Shown here one piece after another: positions 17,477-29,198 of a stretch of DNA of 64,000 nucleotides. Origin of the DNA: Hoyosella rhizosphaerae (GTDB taxonomy: Bacteria > Actinomycetota > Actinomycetes > Mycobacteriales > Mycobacteriaceae). Numbering within the stretch: the stretch's first letter is position 1; every line of letters starts with the position of its first letter. The DNA lies in NCBI RefSeq assembly GCF_014643175.1, contig NZ_BMJH01000003.1:62001-126000 (forward strand), written 5' to 3'. The position numbers were made by a program, and so were the translations under genes. The notes under the pieces are model-generated. The model was not told the origin of the DNA, did not search any database, and was given only the letters and a program-made list of their open reading frames with translations.

Positions 17477-20400
17477 TTACCCTAGGCAGCCGGGGCCAAG
17501 GAGCGCTTTGAGATCCCCCATTAGTGCTGACGACGGAGTGACGCGGTACCCGTCATCAAGCTTGAGAGTGGTGACCCGCTGTCCAGAAATCAGCCGGACG
17601 TGCACATCTGCGGTACCTGGATGCCTGGTGAGGACCTGTTTTAACGCACCCACGTTGTCGGCTGTACAGAGCCTCGCGGGCAGACTTAACGCCACTGGTT
17701 GCGCCACCCCGACGTCGGAAAGGTCTGGAACTACAAGATCGTTAGCGATGATGGAAATTCGGTCGTCTTGTCGCTTGAGTCGGCCTCGAATGAGAACGAT
17801 GGTGTCTTCAGCCACGTCCATTCCATACAGTGAATAAGCCTGCGGGAAGAACATCACCTCGATACCACCTTCGAGGTCTTCGAGTTGCGCAGCAGCCCAC
17901 GGTTGCCCGTTCTTATTTACCCGCCGCGTGACGGCGGCGAAGATGCCACCAACCGTCACTTGTGCGCCGTCTTTAATGGTGCCGTCGAGGATCGCGGTGA
18001 TTGGGGTATCGGTCTGGGCGGCCAGTAGATGCTCAATGCCGTTGAGTGGGTGGCCCGAAACGTACAAGCCCAACATTTCGCGCTCAAGCGCTAGTCGGTG
18101 CTTTGTGTCCCATTCCTCATCGGGCACCTTCACCTCAAATACGCTGAGGGTCTCTTCGTCGTCACCGCCGCCGAAAAGATCGAATTGCCCTATCGCCTCG
18201 GCCTTCTTGGTGCTCATGACAGCATCGACTGCGTCGGAGTGGATTGTCACCAAGCCTTTGCGTGGGTGGCCGAGCGAATCGAAAGCACCTGCCTTCACCA
18301 ACGACTCAATGGCTTTCTTTCCACATGCCGCCGCGTCTACCTTGTTGAGGTAGTCGGAGAACGATGTGAATGCCCCTTTGTCAGTGCGACCTTGAATGAT
18401 CGCTGACACAACATTTGTGCCAACATTTCGGACTGCGTTGAGCCCAAATCGGATGTCGTCACCCACCGATGTGAAGTTGCGTTCAGAGTCATTGACGTCT
18501 GGCGGCAAAACCGTGACACCCATTTTTCGGCAATCAGCGAGATAAATCGCCGCTTTGTCTTTGTCATCACCGACTGAGGTCAGCAGTCCCGCCATGTATT
18601 CGGCGGGGTAATTCGCTTTGAAGTAGGCCGTCCAGTACGAAACAAGCCCATATCCAGCGGCGTGTGACTTGTTAAATGCGTACCCGGCGAACGGCAGAAT
18701 CGTGTCCCACAGTGCCTTGATTGCCGCGTCGCCGAACCCATTGTCGCGCATACCCTGACGGAAGCCGTCAAACTCAGCGGCAAGCACTTCAGCCTTCTTC
18801 TTGCCCATTGCGCGACGAAGAATGTCGGCTCGACCAAGCGAATACCCTGCCACCTTTTGCGCGATTTGCATGATCTGCTCTTGGTAGACGATCAGGCCGT
18901 ACGTTTCCGACAGAATTTCCTTGAGCGGCTCTTCCAACTCAGGGTGGATCGGGCGTACTTCTTGGCGACCATTCTTGCGGTCCGCGTAGTCGTTGTGGGC
19001 GTTCATTCCCATTGGGCCCGGACGGTACAGCGCAAGAACCGCGACGATATCTTCGAATCCGGTTGGCTGCATCCGCCGGAGCAAATCACGCATGGCCGAA
19101 CCGTCGAGTTGGAACACCCCGAGCGTGTCTCCACGGGCGAGCAGTTCGTACGCCTTCGGGTTGTCGAGGGTCAGCGTGTCAAGATCGATCTCAATGTTCC
19201 GGTTGGACTTCAGGTTATCAATCGCATCACCGATGACTGTGAGGTTGCGCAAGCCAAGAAAGTCCATCTTGAGCAGCCCGATTGATTCACACGAGGGGTA
19301 ATCCCACCCCGTAATAATTGCGCCGTCTTGCGCCCGCTTCCATAGCGGAATGGAATCCATCAACGGTTCGGACGACATGATCACTGCACATGCGTGAACA
19401 CCGGCGTTGCGGATCAGTCCTTCAAGCCCCAGCGCCGTTTCGTAAATCTGCCGAACTTCAGGATCCGTCTCCACAAGCGCACGCACTTCGGATGCTTCTT
19501 TATAGCGCTCATGCTGAGGATCTGTGATCCCATGCAGAGGAATATCCTTAGCCATGATTGGCGGTGGCAACGCTTTAGTGATGCGGTCGGCAATGGCGTA
19601 GCCGGGCTGTCCAAAAACCACTCGGGCTGAGTCTTTAATCGCAGCTTTCGTTTTAATGGTGCCGAAGGTAATAACCTGAGCAACCCGGTCGCTGCCCCAT
19701 CGCTCGGTAGCGTATCGGACCATTTCGCCGCGTCGACGGTCGTCGAAGTCGATATCGATATCTGGCATCGAGACGCGCTCAGGGTTAAGGAACCGCTCAA
19801 ACAGAAGCCCGTGCGGAATCGGGTCGATATTGGTGATGCCTAGGGCGAAAGCAACGAGTGAACCTGCTGCTGATCCACGACCCGGACCAACACGGATACC
19901 AACCTCTTGGGCGTGCCGAATGAGGTCACCGACGACGAGGAAGTACGCGGGGAAACCCATTTGAATGATGACGTCGAGTTCGAATTCCGCACGCGCCGTA
20001 TATTCCTCAGACACACCAGCAGGGAATCGCCTCTTCAAACCTTCGTGCACCTGGCTGCGAAGGAACGAACCTTGTGATTCGCCTTCGGGGACCGGGAATA
20101 CCGGCATCCGATCCTTATGCGTCCAAACTTCCTCGTACGACTCGACCCGCTCCGCGATGACCAGGGTGTTGTCGCACGCTCCAGGGACCATGTCGTCCCA
20201 TGCTGCGCGCATCTGCTCAGCGGACTTCAGGAAGTAGCCGTCACCATCGAACCTAAACCTGTTGGGATCGCTTAGGGTCTTGCCAGTCTGCACGCACAAA
20301 AGCGCTTCGTGGCTTTTGGCCTGGTCAACCGTCACGTAGTGACAATCGTTTGTGACCAGAGGCGGTATTCCAACCTTGCGACCGACCTCAAGTAGGCCGT

Positions 20401-21019
20401 CTCGCACTCTACGTTCGAGTGGGATTCCATGGTCCATGAGTTCTAGGTAAAAGTTCTCGGGCCCGAAAATATCGCGCCACTTCGCCGCCGCTTCGAGGGC
20501 TTCCTTCTCGTGGCCAAGCCGCAAGCGAACCTGCACCTCACCCGATGGGCACCCCGTCGTTGCAATGATCCCTTCGGAGTACTGGGCGATCAGTTCCGCG
20601 TCCATGCGCGGCCACTTCCCCAACTGGCCTTCAATGGACGCAAGCGACGACAACCGGAACAGGTTGCGAAGTCCCGTAGCGTTGCGAGCCACCATCGTCA
20701 TGTGCGTATAGGCGCCGCTACCTGAGACGTCATCGGACTTTTGTGATGGATCACCCCAGCGGACGCGCTTCTGATTAAACCGCGACTCTGGTGCGACGTA
20801 CGCTTCAATACCAATAATCGGCTTGATGCCCACATCGACAGCGCCATTGTAGAAGTCACTCGCACCGAACATGTTGCCGTGGTCCGTCATCCCAACCGCT
20901 GACATACCGAGCCTTTTAGCCTCCGCCAGCAACGGCTTCACCTTCGCCGCACCGTCGAGCATCGAGTACTCAGTGTGGTTATGAAGATGAACAAACGAAC
21001 CCGATTTCGGTGAAGCCAC
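17477..21019 (-). CDS. dnaE1: DNA polymerase III alpha subunit
   Basis: The replicative polymerase catalytic subunit, 1180 aa, the usual actinobacterial length. An N-terminal PHP domain ([28 protein letters not shown]) carries proofreading-type metal ligands. The palm has [10 protein letters not shown] and the catalytic [12 protein letters not shown]. Then come the fingers ([21 protein letters not shown]), HhH region and C-terminal OB fold. The start is a GTG at 21019. It corresponds in position and content to M. tuberculosis Rv1547. Confidence 0.97.
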   Translation of the reverse strand: MASPKSGSFVHLHNHTEYSMLDGAAKVKPLLAEAKRLGMSAVGMTDHGNMFGASDFYNGAVDVGIKPIIGIEAYVAPESRFNQKRVRWGDPSQKSDDVSGSGAYTHMTMVARNATGLRNLFRLSSLASIEGQLGKWPRMDAELIAQYSEGIIATTGCPSGEVQVRLRLGHEKEALEAAAKWRDIFGPENFYLELMDHGIPLERRVRDGLLEVGRKVGIPPLVTNDCHYVTVDQAKSHEALLCVQTGKTLSDPNRFRFDGDGYFLKSAEQMRAAWDDMVPGACDNTLVIAERVESYEEVWTHKDRMPVFPVPEGESQGSFLRSQVHEGLKRRFPAGVSEEYTARAEFELDVIIQMGFPAYFLVVGDLIRHAQEVGIRVGPGRGSAAGSLVAFALGITNIDPIPHGLLFERFLNPERVSMPDIDIDFDDRRRGEMVRYATERWGSDRVAQVITFGTIKTKAAIKDSARVVFGQPGYAIADRITKALPPPIMAKDIPLHGITDPQHERYKEASEVRALVETDPEVRQIYETALGLEGLIRNAGVHACAVIMSSEPLMDSIPLWKRAQDGAIITGWDYPSCESIGLLKMDFLGLRNLTVIGDAIDNLKSNRNIEIDLDTLTLDNPKAYELLARGDTLGVFQLDGSAMRDLLRRMQPTGFEDIVAVLALYRPGPMGMNAHNDYADRKNGRQEVRPIHPELEEPLKEILSETYGLIVYQEQIMQIAQKVAGYSLGRADILRRAMGKKKAEVLAAEFDGFRQGMRDNGFGDAAIKALWDTILPFAGYAFNKSHAAGYGLVSYWTAYFKANYPAEYMAGLLTSVGDDKDKAAIYLADCRKMGVTVLPPDVNDSERNFTSVGDDIRFGLNAVRNVGTNVVSAIIQGRTDKGAFTSFSDYLNKVDAAACGKKAIESLVKAGAFDSLGHPRKGLVTIHSDAVDAVMSTKKAEAIGQFDLFGGGDDEETLSVFEVKVPDEEWDTKHRLALEREMLGLYVSGHPLNGIEHLLAAQTDTPITAILDGTIKDGAQVTVGGIFAAVTRRVNKNGQPWAAAQLEDLEGGIEVMFFPQAYSLYGMDVAEDTIVLIRGRLKRQDDRISIIANDLVVPDLSDVGVAQPVALSLPARLCTADNVGALKQVLTRHPGTADVHVRLISGQRVTTLKLDDGYRVTPSSALMGDLKALLGPGCLG

Positions 21020-21096
21020 GCGCGCCCCTAAAGTCCCATTGCCTCAAGATGTACCCACACTCTAGACGCGGGTACCGACAGTGTGCACAAACGACA

Positions 21097-22011
21097 TCAC
21101 TGCGCCAGAACACGCGGCACGGCACGTCGCGCGCGCCGCACCGAATCCGTCGTAAAGATCAGCAGCGCCACCCAAATCAACGCAAAACCCAACCACCGCG
21201 ACAGGGGCATATCCTCCTGCAAAACCACCACACCCCAAGCCATCTGCAACGAAGGCGTCAAGTACTGCAAAATTCCCATCGTTACGAGGGGAACCCGTTG
21301 AGCAGCGGCGGCAAACAGCAACAGCGGAATCGCCGTGACGGGCCCAGCCGCCACCAGCAAAACAGAATGTCCGGCACCCGCACTGAGAAAAGTCGACCCA
21401 CCTGCAACGCCTAACCAGATCAAGAAACCAATCGCGAAAGGGGCCGCAACGAGACTCTCCCCTGCCACGCTCAGTCGTGGATCCAAAGGCACTACCTTCT
21501 TCGTCACGCCGTACAACGCAAACGACAGCGCCAGGCACAGCGCAATGTAAGGCGGATGCCCGTAGTCAACCGTGAGGACAACGACAGCCGCTGCAGCAAC
21601 AGCGACGGCAACCACCTGTGCGCGGCTCAGCTTTTCCCGAAATATCACAACGCCGATGAGGACACTGACGAGCGGATTGATGTAGTACCCAAGAGCAGTC
21701 TCGACCACACGCCCACTCACGACGCCATATATATAGACGCCCCAGTTAGTGGTGATGAAAAGTGATGCGCACCCAACCAATAACCACGACCGCCTACCCA
21801 TCCGCAACAACTGCGAGCCCCAGCCCAAGGCGAGAACGACCCCCATCATCAGGAGCATGGTCCACACGACCCGATGGGCAAGAATCTCAGTTGGCTGAGC
21901 CAACGCCAGTAGGCCGAAGAACGCCGGGAAAAGCCCCCAGCACAAGTAAGCAGAAGCGCCGAAGCCAACCCCTTGTGCAGGAAGAAGACGACGGACGGAG
22001 GTCTTCATCAT
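21097..22011 (-). CDS. rarD: RarD/EamA-family membrane transporter
   Basis: A 304-aa inner-membrane protein with about ten hydrophobic helices in two EamA repeats. The RarD signature is visible: GVGFGASAYLCWGLFPAFF, EILAHRVVWTMLLM, TALGYYINPLVSVLIG, and QYLTPSLQMAWGV. Substrate is unknown; RarD proteins are predicted metabolite exporters. The frame opens far upstream inside the next gene, but the ATG at 22011 overlaps that gene's stop (TGATG), which implies translational coupling. An ATG at 22008 is equally possible. Confidence 0.88.
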   Translation of the reverse strand: MMKTSVRRLLPAQGVGFGASAYLCWGLFPAFFGLLALAQPTEILAHRVVWTMLLMMGVVLALGWGSQLLRMGRRSWLLVGCASLFITTNWGVYIYGVVSGRVVETALGYYINPLVSVLIGVVIFREKLSRAQVVAVAVAAAAVVVLTVDYGHPPYIALCLALSFALYGVTKKVVPLDPRLSVAGESLVAAPFAIGFLIWLGVAGGSTFLSAGAGHSVLLVAAGPVTAIPLLLFAAAAQRVPLVTMGILQYLTPSLQMAWGVVVLQEDMPLSRWLGFALIWVALLIFTTDSVRRARRAVPRVLAQ

Positions 22012-22640
22012 CACCGGACACGCACAGCGAACGCCCCCCACCGCGCGTCCTCTGGCAGCGCCTCTACAGCGGCGACAACGTCGTCGTTCATGATCGCCCG
22101 CAGCGTTGGGATATCCGCCCGAACAACCGCACCAAGGATGCACGCACACTCACCTGTTGCGGTATCGACCGGACCACGCATGTGCCGAAAATTCGACAAC
22201 CCCTGCTCCACCCCTGCGAGTAAAACTTCCTCACGCGTGGTCTTCCCTGCCACAGGTGCGGGCAAGTTAACCCAACTATCGGGCATGTCGAGTGTTGGAG
22301 AATCGACACCTGCCCCGCCGTCGAGAGCAATGCGCGACACTCGGACCGTATCGAACTGTGCGGCTGCCTCGTCCGCAGTCACCGGGGACGCGAACTTCAC
22401 CAGCGCCCATCGCTCTGAGAGCGCCTCATCGTCGTCGTGGTCTTCAAGCGAAACCGCAACCCGGTCTCGGTATTGATCCACCGACTCGCCTTCAAGAACA
22501 CCAAGGAAGTCGGTGGCGACACGACCTTCCCGCACAGGGTTCATGGTCCCAATGATCGCTGCTATCAGCATCACGATCACAAAACCAAGTGCCCACCACA
22601 CGAGTGCGGGGACGTCACTAAGCTGCCTAACGCTTCGCAT
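22011..22640 (-). CDS. Single-pass membrane protein of unknown function
   Basis: A 209-aa protein not recognised. One membrane helix lies near the N-terminus (about residues 12-32, ALVWWALGFVIVMLIAAIIG), leaving about 175 residues outside. That part is acidic, with LEDHDDDEALSERWALVKF and a late CACILGAVVRADIPTL stretch holding two close cysteines. It lies between rarD (overlapping) and the pseudouridine synthase gene (overlapping), so it is probably co-transcribed with both. The fold could be a small alpha/beta sensor domain, but no motif supports this. Confidence 0.75.
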   Translation of the reverse strand: MRSVRQLSDVPALVWWALGFVIVMLIAAIIGTMNPVREGRVATDFLGVLEGESVDQYRDRVAVSLEDHDDDEALSERWALVKFASPVTADEAAAQFDTVRVSRIALDGGAGVDSPTLDMPDSWVNLPAPVAGKTTREEVLLAGVEQGLSNFRHMRGPVDTATGECACILGAVVRADIPTLRAIMNDDVVAAVEALPEDARWGAFAVRVR

Positions 22641-23566
22641 CAGTGGGCACGCAAGACGTCGAGCGCATTCTGCAGGTCGTCGGGATAGTCACTGGTGATT
22701 TCCATCCACCTGCCATCGGCGGGGTGCGCGAACCCAACCGTGCACGCATGCAGCCACTGCCGCACAAGCCCGAGCCGTTCAGCGAGTTTGGGATCAGCGC
22801 CGTAGGTGAGATCACCACAGCACGGATGCTTGATTGCGGAAAAGTGCACCCGGATCTGGTGAGTGCGTCCTGTTTCTAAGTCGACGCTGAGCAAACTTGC
22901 AGCTTGAAACGCTTCAAGAGTGTCGTAGTGCGTGATGCTATGTTTGCCATCTGCGCGAACTGAGAACTTCCAATCGTTGCTGCCGTGTCGGCCGATTGGG
23001 GCGTCGATGGTGCCGCTGCTCGGATCGGGATGCCCCTGCACGAGCGCGTGATATTGCTTCTTGACAGTCCTCTGCTTAAACGCTTGTTTGAGATTGCTGT
23101 ACGCACGTTCCGATACCGCCACCAACATCACACCCGACGTTCCAACATCGAGTCGGTGCACAATGCCCTGCCGCTCAGGCGGACCGTATGTGGAGATGCG
23201 ATAGCCAGCTGCCGCCAACCCTCCCAACACAGTCGGGCCTGTCCATCCAACGCTGGCGTGAGCTGCAACTCCGATAGGTTTATCGACCGCGACAAGGTCG
23301 CTATCGGCGTAGAGGACTTTCATCCCCTCGACAGGTTCAGGGCGGTTCTCTGGCTCGCGTTTCGGAAGCGGCAAGTGCACTTCGAGCCATGTGCCAGCGT
23401 GTAGCCGCTCAGACTTACCTACAGGGTGCCCATCGACAAAGACGGACCCTTCTTCAGTCATCGTTGCTACGACAGTGCGAGAGAGACCAAGAAGTCGAGA
23501 CAGACCTGCATCAACTCGCATTCCCTCAAGCCCATCAGGGACGGGCATGGATCGCGTCATCGTCAC
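22640..23566 (-). CDS. RluA-family pseudouridine synthase
   Basis: A 308-aa RNA-modifying enzyme. An N-terminal S4 RNA-binding domain (about residues 15-75) is followed by the catalytic domain with [12 protein letters not shown], where the Asp is the nucleophile, and [18 protein letters not shown]. It corresponds to Rv1540 of M. tuberculosis. By family it converts uridine to pseudouridine in rRNA, probably 23S, as RluD does; the exact site is unknown. The start overlaps the lspA stop by 4 nt, so the two are coupled. An ATG two codons later is an alternative start. Confidence 0.92.
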   Translation of the reverse strand: MTMTRSMPVPDGLEGMRVDAGLSRLLGLSRTVVATMTEEGSVFVDGHPVGKSERLHAGTWLEVHLPLPKREPENRPEPVEGMKVLYADSDLVAVDKPIGVAAHASVGWTGPTVLGGLAAAGYRISTYGPPERQGIVHRLDVGTSGVMLVAVSERAYSNLKQAFKQRTVKKQYHALVQGHPDPSSGTIDAPIGRHGSNDWKFSVRADGKHSITHYDTLEAFQAASLLSVDLETGRTHQIRVHFSAIKHPCCGDLTYGADPKLAERLGLVRQWLHACTVGFAHPADGRWMEITSDYPDDLQNALDVLRAH

Positions 23567-24159
23567 GGGCGCGTCTCCTCACCATCATTAACGGAATCCG
23601 ATGTGGTCTTCTTACCTTGGTATCGGGTGCCGTTTGGTTCGTACCCCAAGAATGTCAACAGGACGAGAAAAATTGCGCCGCCCACAATCGCGGGGTCAGC
23701 AATGTTGAACACCGGCCATACACTGCCATCTGGGGCAAAAAGAGAAATGAAATCAACGACATGCCCCTGCATAATTCCGGGTTCTCTGAAGATCCGGTCG
23801 CTGAGGTTCCCAAGCGCGCCACCAAGGATGAGGCCCAACCCAATCGCCCACGGCAGCGACCGAACACGCACGCTGAACAACACAACGCCAATCACAACGA
23901 TCGCCGCGATAGCCGACAACAGCCAGGTCAACTCGGTGGCGAATGAGAACGCCGCACCAGGGTTGCGGTGCAGCGTCAAATATACAGCCCCGCCTAGAGT
24001 CCGAATTGGTTCCCGGCCCTCAAGGTACGCAACAGCCAATACTTTGGTGACGACGTCAAGCGCCAGAGCAACAAAAGCGACAGCAAAAAGTAGCTGCACA
24101 CGCCGCGGATGGACAGTAGTTGTGTCGGTGGGTTCAGTTCGCACTCCCACATCATCCAC
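23563..24159 (-). CDS. lspA: Lipoprotein signal peptidase (signal peptidase II)
   Basis: A 198-aa membrane aspartyl protease that removes signal peptides from prolipoproteins. There are four hydrophobic helices. The conserved blocks are [36 protein letters not shown] and the two catalytic aspartates in [10 protein letters not shown] and [11 protein letters not shown]. The frame opens at 24363, but the first 68 residues of that reading are not LspA-like; the GTG at 24159 fits the family. Several predicted lipoproteins in this window would be substrates. Confidence 0.95.
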   Translation of the reverse strand: MDDVGVRTEPTDTTTVHPRRVQLLFAVAFVALALDVVTKVLAVAYLEGREPIRTLGGAVYLTLHRNPGAAFSFATELTWLLSAIAAIVVIGVVLFSVRVRSLPWAIGLGLILGGALGNLSDRIFREPGIMQGHVVDFISLFAPDGSVWPVFNIADPAIVGGAIFLVLLTFLGYEPNGTRYQGKKTTSDSVNDGEETRP

Positions 24160-24245
24160 TATTGGGGCCGCACTATTCCACGTCACACGAATCAAGCGGT
24201 GCGAGACTCTATGGATGAAGCCCCTCCGTGCACTAACCTCGCAGT

Positions 24246-25250
24246 GTGGACACACGTTCCTTAGACACACCGACATGTACGCCGCGCACACCGGCGTACG
24301 CGGGTTCGGCCAACAAGTTAAGGTCAGCCTCTCCGCTGCGTTGGCCCCGGCTCGCCGCAACACTGATGTGTGCAGCCCTTGTCGCGACGGGGTGCTCTCA
24401 GACCTCGGCTGATCAATCAGCTGACGAAGACCCGAACGACCGGATTGCGGTCACGCTGCCGGTACCTGCAGCAAACGTAGTAGTTCTCAATCCCGGTGCT
24501 GAACCACGCACCCAGCTTGAGTACAACCTTGAATTCTCGTCCACGTCCGAGCACACAGTCACGGCGCGGTCCACAATCTCACAAGTCCTCGGCGATGACC
24601 CCGAACAAGACTTTTCTCGCCCTGAGGTAACGATGCCGATCTCGGCACGAGTCGGTGGCGGGAACGCTGCGGGTAACAACGTCACGCTGACGGTTGGAGA
24701 CGCTACAAGCCCCGACAACCTAGTTAATGAGTCATTCGGTGACGCCGCAGGATCTGAAGCAACAATCCGAATGGACCGTAACGGTTCTGTCCAGGAGCTC
24801 ACCCTCAGCCCCACTGAAGAATCCGACGACATCGCACGAGAATCGCTGGAGCACGCAATTTTTCAGACGGTGTATGGAGTTGTCGCGCTCCCGTCCGAAC
24901 CTGTCGGGGTTGGCGCACAGTGGTTGGTTGAGCAACCGATCGTCAGTGCCACCGAGATTCTTCAGTCGACCACAGTGACGCTGCGTGAACGCAACGGTGA
25001 CGTGATCGTTCTCGACATTTCAGTCGAGCAGAAGCCCACATTGGACTTCTTTGACATTCCAGGGGCAGGGCGAGTTCTCATCGATTCGTTCGATAGCCGA
25101 GGATCCGGTTCGATCACAGTCGATTTGACCAAACCACTGCCAACGGACGGCAACGTCGATGTGCGGGGCGAACAGCAATACTCGGACCCCGATAGCGGCT
25201 TCCGTGTGCGACAACGCACCGGCATGTCTCTTGCCTGGACCACCGACTGA
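24246..25250 (+). CDS. Secreted lipoprotein of unknown function
   Basis: A 334-aa protein not recognised at family level. A cluster of basic residues precedes a hydrophobic stretch (LAATLMCAALVATGC) ending at a likely lipid-modified cysteine near residue 50. The mature part is rich in beta strands, Thr, Ser and Asp, with repeated patterns such as LEYNLEFSSTSEHTVTARST, like an outer-surface all-beta protein. The start is a GTG at 24246 with TAACCT 6 nt upstream, suggesting a leaderless message, but a start nearer the signal peptide cannot be excluded. It is divergent from lspA. Confidence 0.75.
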   Translation: MDTRSLDTPTCTPRTPAYAGSANKLRSASPLRWPRLAATLMCAALVATGCSQTSADQSADEDPNDRIAVTLPVPAANVVVLNPGAEPRTQLEYNLEFSSTSEHTVTARSTISQVLGDDPEQDFSRPEVTMPISARVGGGNAAGNNVTLTVGDATSPDNLVNESFGDAAGSEATIRMDRNGSVQELTLSPTEESDDIARESLEHAIFQTVYGVVALPSEPVGVGAQWLVEQPIVSATEILQSTTVTLRERNGDVIVLDISVEQKPTLDFFDIPGAGRVLIDSFDSRGSGSITVDLTKPLPTDGNVDVRGEQQYSDPDSGFRVRQRTGMSLAWTTD

Positions 25251-25252
25251 AA

Positions 25253-25294
25253 AAGCGGGGCGGGGCAATCAATATTGATTGCCCCGCCCCGCTT
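25253..25294. terminator. Perfect 42-bp palindrome, bidirectional terminator
   Basis: Two 21-nt arms are exact reverse complements with no spacer; the left arm begins AAGCGGGGCGGGGC. It starts 2 nt after the stop of the lipoprotein gene and lies between that gene and the convergent MTB12-like gene. A-tract and CTT ends give short T runs in both directions. Confidence 0.9.
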
Positions 25295-25316
25295 GAGAAC
25301 TACGATTCCGAGAAGA

Positions 25317-25817
25317 TCAGCAGATTTCCGTTTCGAGCTCAAATGACGAAACGAAGTTGCATGCATCTTCGCGAGAAAGCTTCCACTGGCCATCCTCGGC
25401 GACAAACAGCAAGCTACCCGTGTTTGGTGGCTGGTCTGGCGCAAGCTGCAGAGTGAAGTTCGCGCTCAGTGTGCACTCGTCAAGCGGGAACACTGCGTCC
25501 GGGGTGTCCGGGATGTCATACGAAATGTCAGGGTTCGCCGACGCCTCAGCAGACAGCTGATCCCAAAGCTCAGGGTCATCGCCGCCGCCCTCGATGAGGT
25601 TTGACTTTTCCTCAGTTGGGACGTTCGGATCCAAAGCATCGTTGAGGATCGAAAGCAGCTCAGGACCAGTCGGGGTATCGCCCGCCGGGACCTCGCATAG
25701 CGCTTCCGGGGTTGCTTCCGGCCCTGCCGTGTCGTCAGTTCCGTTGTCGCCGCCGCACGCAGTGAGCGCAAGCGCTGGCACCGTCATGCCCGCAATCATG
25801 ATGTTTCGCAGTTTCAA
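25317..25817 (-). CDS. MTB12 (CFP-2)-like secreted lipoprotein
   Basis: A 166-aa protein. The signal peptide ends at the lipobox LTAC, followed by an acidic linker. The mature domain has DPNVPTEEKSNLIEGG and a late LLFVAEDGQWKLSREDAC, the pattern of the low-molecular-weight antigen MTB12 (Rv2376c) family of mycolata. Cysteines at the domain ends may form disulfides. The start is a TTG at 25817 with AAAGGA 7 nt upstream, giving a normal signal peptide; an ATG at 25856 would add a non-signal extension. Function is unknown. Confidence 0.7.
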   Translation of the reverse strand: MKLRNIMIAGMTVPALALTACGGDNGTDDTAGPEATPEALCEVPAGDTPTGPELLSILNDALDPNVPTEEKSNLIEGGGDDPELWDQLSAEASANPDISYDIPDTPDAVFPLDECTLSANFTLQLAPDQPPNTGSLLFVAEDGQWKLSREDACNFVSSFELETEIC

Positions 25818-25971
25818 TGCACATTCCTTTGCATCTCGATAGTCTTCCGTGCGCATCGATGCACATGGAAGACACGGTCCGGCTTCCGGTCGATACTACT
25901 GTGCTTATGGCCGCACAGGCCCCCATCTGCCGGACATCCACACGTGATTCTTAATTTGGCGCTCACTCAAC

Positions 25972-28900
25972 CTAGGGTTGCAGAGTGAGTCGAACTGACA
26001 CACCGTCACCGATCTCGCGGAACCCCGCATCACTGGTAGCGGCCCCTTGCGTAACAATGTCGAACTCCACAGCCAGCACCTCCCGCGCCATCAGGTCACG
26101 GTGCTGTTCAGCCCACGAAACACGGTGTTCTGGGACAGCCATCGTCACCGCAATACGGTCGGAAACATCCAAGCCACCTGTACGGCGCGCCTCCTGAAGC
26201 TCTCGGATGCGGTCCTTGGCCCACCCCTCAGCTTCAAGAGTTTCAGTTACGTCCAGGTCGAGCACCACAAGTCCACCACCACCAGGCAGCGGCGCAGTTG
26301 ATTCAGGTTCAGCAGCCACCAGGCGTTGCGTGAACTCCCCTTCTTGCAGCACGATTCCAGCCGCGGTAACAGTGCCGTCGGGGTTTGACACCCAGTCACC
26401 AGATTTCACAGCCCGGATTACCTTTTGAACATCTTTGCCTAGGCGCGGTCCCGCGGCACGGGCGTTGACAGCGAGTTCGAACCTGCCGTGAACGTCAACG
26501 TCAGACGTGAGTTCAATATGCTTGACGTTGACCTCATTCGCGATGATCCCAGCGAAGGGTTTGAGCCGTTCTGCGTCCTCTGCCGCAATGGTCAGTGATG
26601 CCAGCGGCAAACGCACTCGCAGTTTCTGCGCCTTGCGGACACTTAACACTGCCGAACACACCGAACGTGCTTCATCCATGGCCGCGACGAGCTCAGGGTC
26701 TGCGGGGAGTTCGTCAGCCTCCGGCCAATCAGTAAGGTGCACAGATTCGCCGCCGGTGAGTCCCCGCCAGATCACTTCGGTCACCAGCGGCAACAGCGGC
26801 GCCGACAACCGACACAACACCTCAAGTACCGTGTGCAACGTATTGAATGCGTCGGCTTGAGATTCTTGCCCTTCCCAGAACCGTGAGCGGGATCGCCGCA
26901 CGTACCAGTTAGTGAGAGCATCGCTGAACAGTCGCACCGCATCGCAGGCTGTGGCGATATCGTTGTTGTCCAAAGCGTCGGTGATCGTGTCGCGTGTGTC
27001 CCGCAACTTGGCGAGAATGTACCGATCCAGAACGTGCTGCGATCCTGTAGACCAGGTCGCTGGGCGTTCCGCGTACAGACGCAAGAAGCTCCACGCATTC
27101 CACAGCGGCAACTGGGCCTGCCGCACGCCTTCCCTGATACCTTGCTCAGTGACAACGAGGTTGCCCCCACGAAGGATCGGCGACGACATAAGGAACCAGC
27201 GCATCGCATCCGAACCGTCACGATTAAACACTTCGTTGACGTCTGGATAGTTGCCCTTCGACTTGCTCATCTTCAACCCGTCGTCACCAAGAACGATGCC
27301 GTGGGCAACCACCGTGCGGAAGGAAGGCGAGTCGAAAAGCGCAGTCGCTAGAACGTGCAGCGTGTAGAACCAGCCCCGCGTCTGACCGTTGTATTCGACG
27401 ATGAAGTCACCCGGGTAGTGGTTTTCAAACCACTCGCGGTTCTCAAATGGGTAATGCACCTGCGCAAACGGCATGGACCCAGATTCGAACCAGCAATCCA
27501 GGACTTCCGGCACTCTGCGCATCACTGACTTACCCGTTGGGTCGTCAGGGTTCGGCCGCACAAGCTCATCAATGTGTGGCCGGTGCAGGTCTTTTGGCCG
27601 CACACCAAAGTCACGTTCGAGGTCATCGAGCGACCCATAGACGTCAACGCGTGGGTACGCGGGGTCGTCGGAGGTCCACACAGGGATGGGGCTTCCCCAG
27701 TAGCGGTTGCGACTGATCGACCAGTCGCGTGCACCTTCCAGCCATTTGCCGAACTGGCCGTCTTTGATGTGCTCTGGAACCCACGTGATCTTCTGGTTCA
27801 ACTCCACCATCCGGTCGCGGATCTTTGGTACATCCACAAACCATGACGACACAGCCTTCTGCATAAGCGGTGTTCCACAGCGCCAGCAGTGCGGGTAAGT
27901 GTGGTCGTACGTTTCGTGCCGCAGAAGTATGCCCGCTTGCTTGAGGTCCGCGATGATCGGTTTATTCGCTTCGAACACCTGCATACCGGCGTATGGGGTT
28001 ACTTCGTTGGTGAATTCACCGCGCGGATCGACCGGCACCACGACCTCGATGCCAGCAGCGTCGGTGACCGCCTTGTCGTCCTCACCAAATGCGGGTGCGA
28101 TATGGACGATGCCCGTACCGTCGCCAGTGGTGACATAGTCAGCCGCCAATATCTGGTGGGCATTGGGGCGACCCACGAAGAAGGAGAACGGCGGATCGTA
28201 TGTCACGCCAACAAGTTCTGCGCCTTTATGCTGCGACAGCACAACTGGCTCTTTACCTAATTCACGGGCGTAGTGTTCAAGCCGTGCAGCTGCGAGGAGG
28301 TACCGTTCGCCATCATCGGTGCGTACTTGCACATAGTCGATATCGGGGTGAACGGCCATCGCCAAGTTAGATGGCAGAGTCCACGGCGTCGTTGTCCATA
28401 TCAGCGCGCTAGCGCCATTAAGAGCTCCGTCCGCGACCTTGGAATCATGCAAAGGCATCGCGACAGTTACTGCGGGGTCCTGCCGCATTTGGTAAACGTC
28501 GTCCATTTTGGTTTCGGTAGCACTGAGCGGCGTCTCGCACCGCCAGCAGTACCACAGCACCCGAAAACCTTCGTATACAAGGCCCTTATCCCACAACGTT
28601 TTAAACGCCCACATCACCGACTCCATGTAATCGGTGTCTAGTGTTTTGTAGTCGTTTTCAAAGTCAACCCAGCGGGCTTGCCTAGTAACGTACTCTTCCC
28701 ACTCCCGCGTGTAGCGGAGCACGGAGGTACGACAAGCATCGTTGAATTCAGCGATGCCCATCGAATCGATTTCGGATTTATGGGTGATGCCGAGTTGCTT
28801 CTCAGCTTCTACTTCTGCGGGCAAACCGTGGCAGTCCCAACCGAACCGCCGGTCAACCTTTTTACCTCGCATTGTTTGGTAGCGCGGCACCAGGTCTTTG

Positions 28901-29190
28901 ACGTAGCCGGTGAGGAGGTGGCCGTAGTGCGGCAACCCGTTGGCAAACGGCGGCCCGTCGTAGAAAACAAACTCGGGGGCGTCCGCGCGTTGTTCTATGC
29001 TTTTGCGAAAAGTCCCATCGCTGTCCCACTGCTTCAGGACTGCTTGTTCGAGGTCAGGGAAGCGCGGTGAGGCCTCACCTGAGCCTGGGTATGCAACGAG
29101 GGGGTATGCCCCTGTATTGTCCGTCGGATTGTTACTGTCCGTCGGATTGTTATTGACTGTCGCGTTGTTCTCGGTACCTGTATTTGACAC
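25972..29190 (-). CDS. ileS: Isoleucyl-tRNA synthetase, eukaryote-like type 2
   Basis: A class I aminoacyl-tRNA synthetase of 1072 aa. The HIGH motif reads HYGH within [16 protein letters not shown], and KMSKS is present in [22 protein letters not shown] and the HYGH form mark the long type 2 IleS, a class known for low mupirocin sensitivity. The editing domain lies in the middle. The first 40 residues are low-complexity (repeated NNPTD) and look disordered. A TTG at 29193 is possible, but GTG at 29190 is better placed, 7 nt after GAGGAG. Expression is probably controlled by the T-box upstream. Confidence 0.97.
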   Translation of the reverse strand: MSNTGTENNATVNNNPTDSNNPTDNTGAYPLVAYPGSGEASPRFPDLEQAVLKQWDSDGTFRKSIEQRADAPEFVFYDGPPFANGLPHYGHLLTGYVKDLVPRYQTMRGKKVDRRFGWDCHGLPAEVEAEKQLGITHKSEIDSMGIAEFNDACRTSVLRYTREWEEYVTRQARWVDFENDYKTLDTDYMESVMWAFKTLWDKGLVYEGFRVLWYCWRCETPLSATETKMDDVYQMRQDPAVTVAMPLHDSKVADGALNGASALIWTTTPWTLPSNLAMAVHPDIDYVQVRTDDGERYLLAAARLEHYARELGKEPVVLSQHKGAELVGVTYDPPFSFFVGRPNAHQILAADYVTTGDGTGIVHIAPAFGEDDKAVTDAAGIEVVVPVDPRGEFTNEVTPYAGMQVFEANKPIIADLKQAGILLRHETYDHTYPHCWRCGTPLMQKAVSSWFVDVPKIRDRMVELNQKITWVPEHIKDGQFGKWLEGARDWSISRNRYWGSPIPVWTSDDPAYPRVDVYGSLDDLERDFGVRPKDLHRPHIDELVRPNPDDPTGKSVMRRVPEVLDCWFESGSMPFAQVHYPFENREWFENHYPGDFIVEYNGQTRGWFYTLHVLATALFDSPSFRTVVAHGIVLGDDGLKMSKSKGNYPDVNEVFNRDGSDAMRWFLMSSPILRGGNLVVTEQGIREGVRQAQLPLWNAWSFLRLYAERPATWSTGSQHVLDRYILAKLRDTRDTITDALDNNDIATACDAVRLFSDALTNWYVRRSRSRFWEGQESQADAFNTLHTVLEVLCRLSAPLLPLVTEVIWRGLTGGESVHLTDWPEADELPADPELVAAMDEARSVCSAVLSVRKAQKLRVRLPLASLTIAAEDAERLKPFAGIIANEVNVKHIELTSDVDVHGRFELAVNARAAGPRLGKDVQKVIRAVKSGDWVSNPDGTVTAAGIVLQEGEFTQRLVAAEPESTAPLPGGGGLVVLDLDVTETLEAEGWAKDRIRELQEARRTGGLDVSDRIAVTMAVPEHRVSWAEQHRDLMAREVLAVEFDIVTQGAATSDAGFREIGDGVSVRLTLQP

Positions 29191-29198
29191 CAACGTAC

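Noticed and set aside
23426-24412. 328-aa plus-strand frame opposite lspA
   Set aside because: Antisense to lspA, which has full catalytic motifs; composition typical of a shadow frame.
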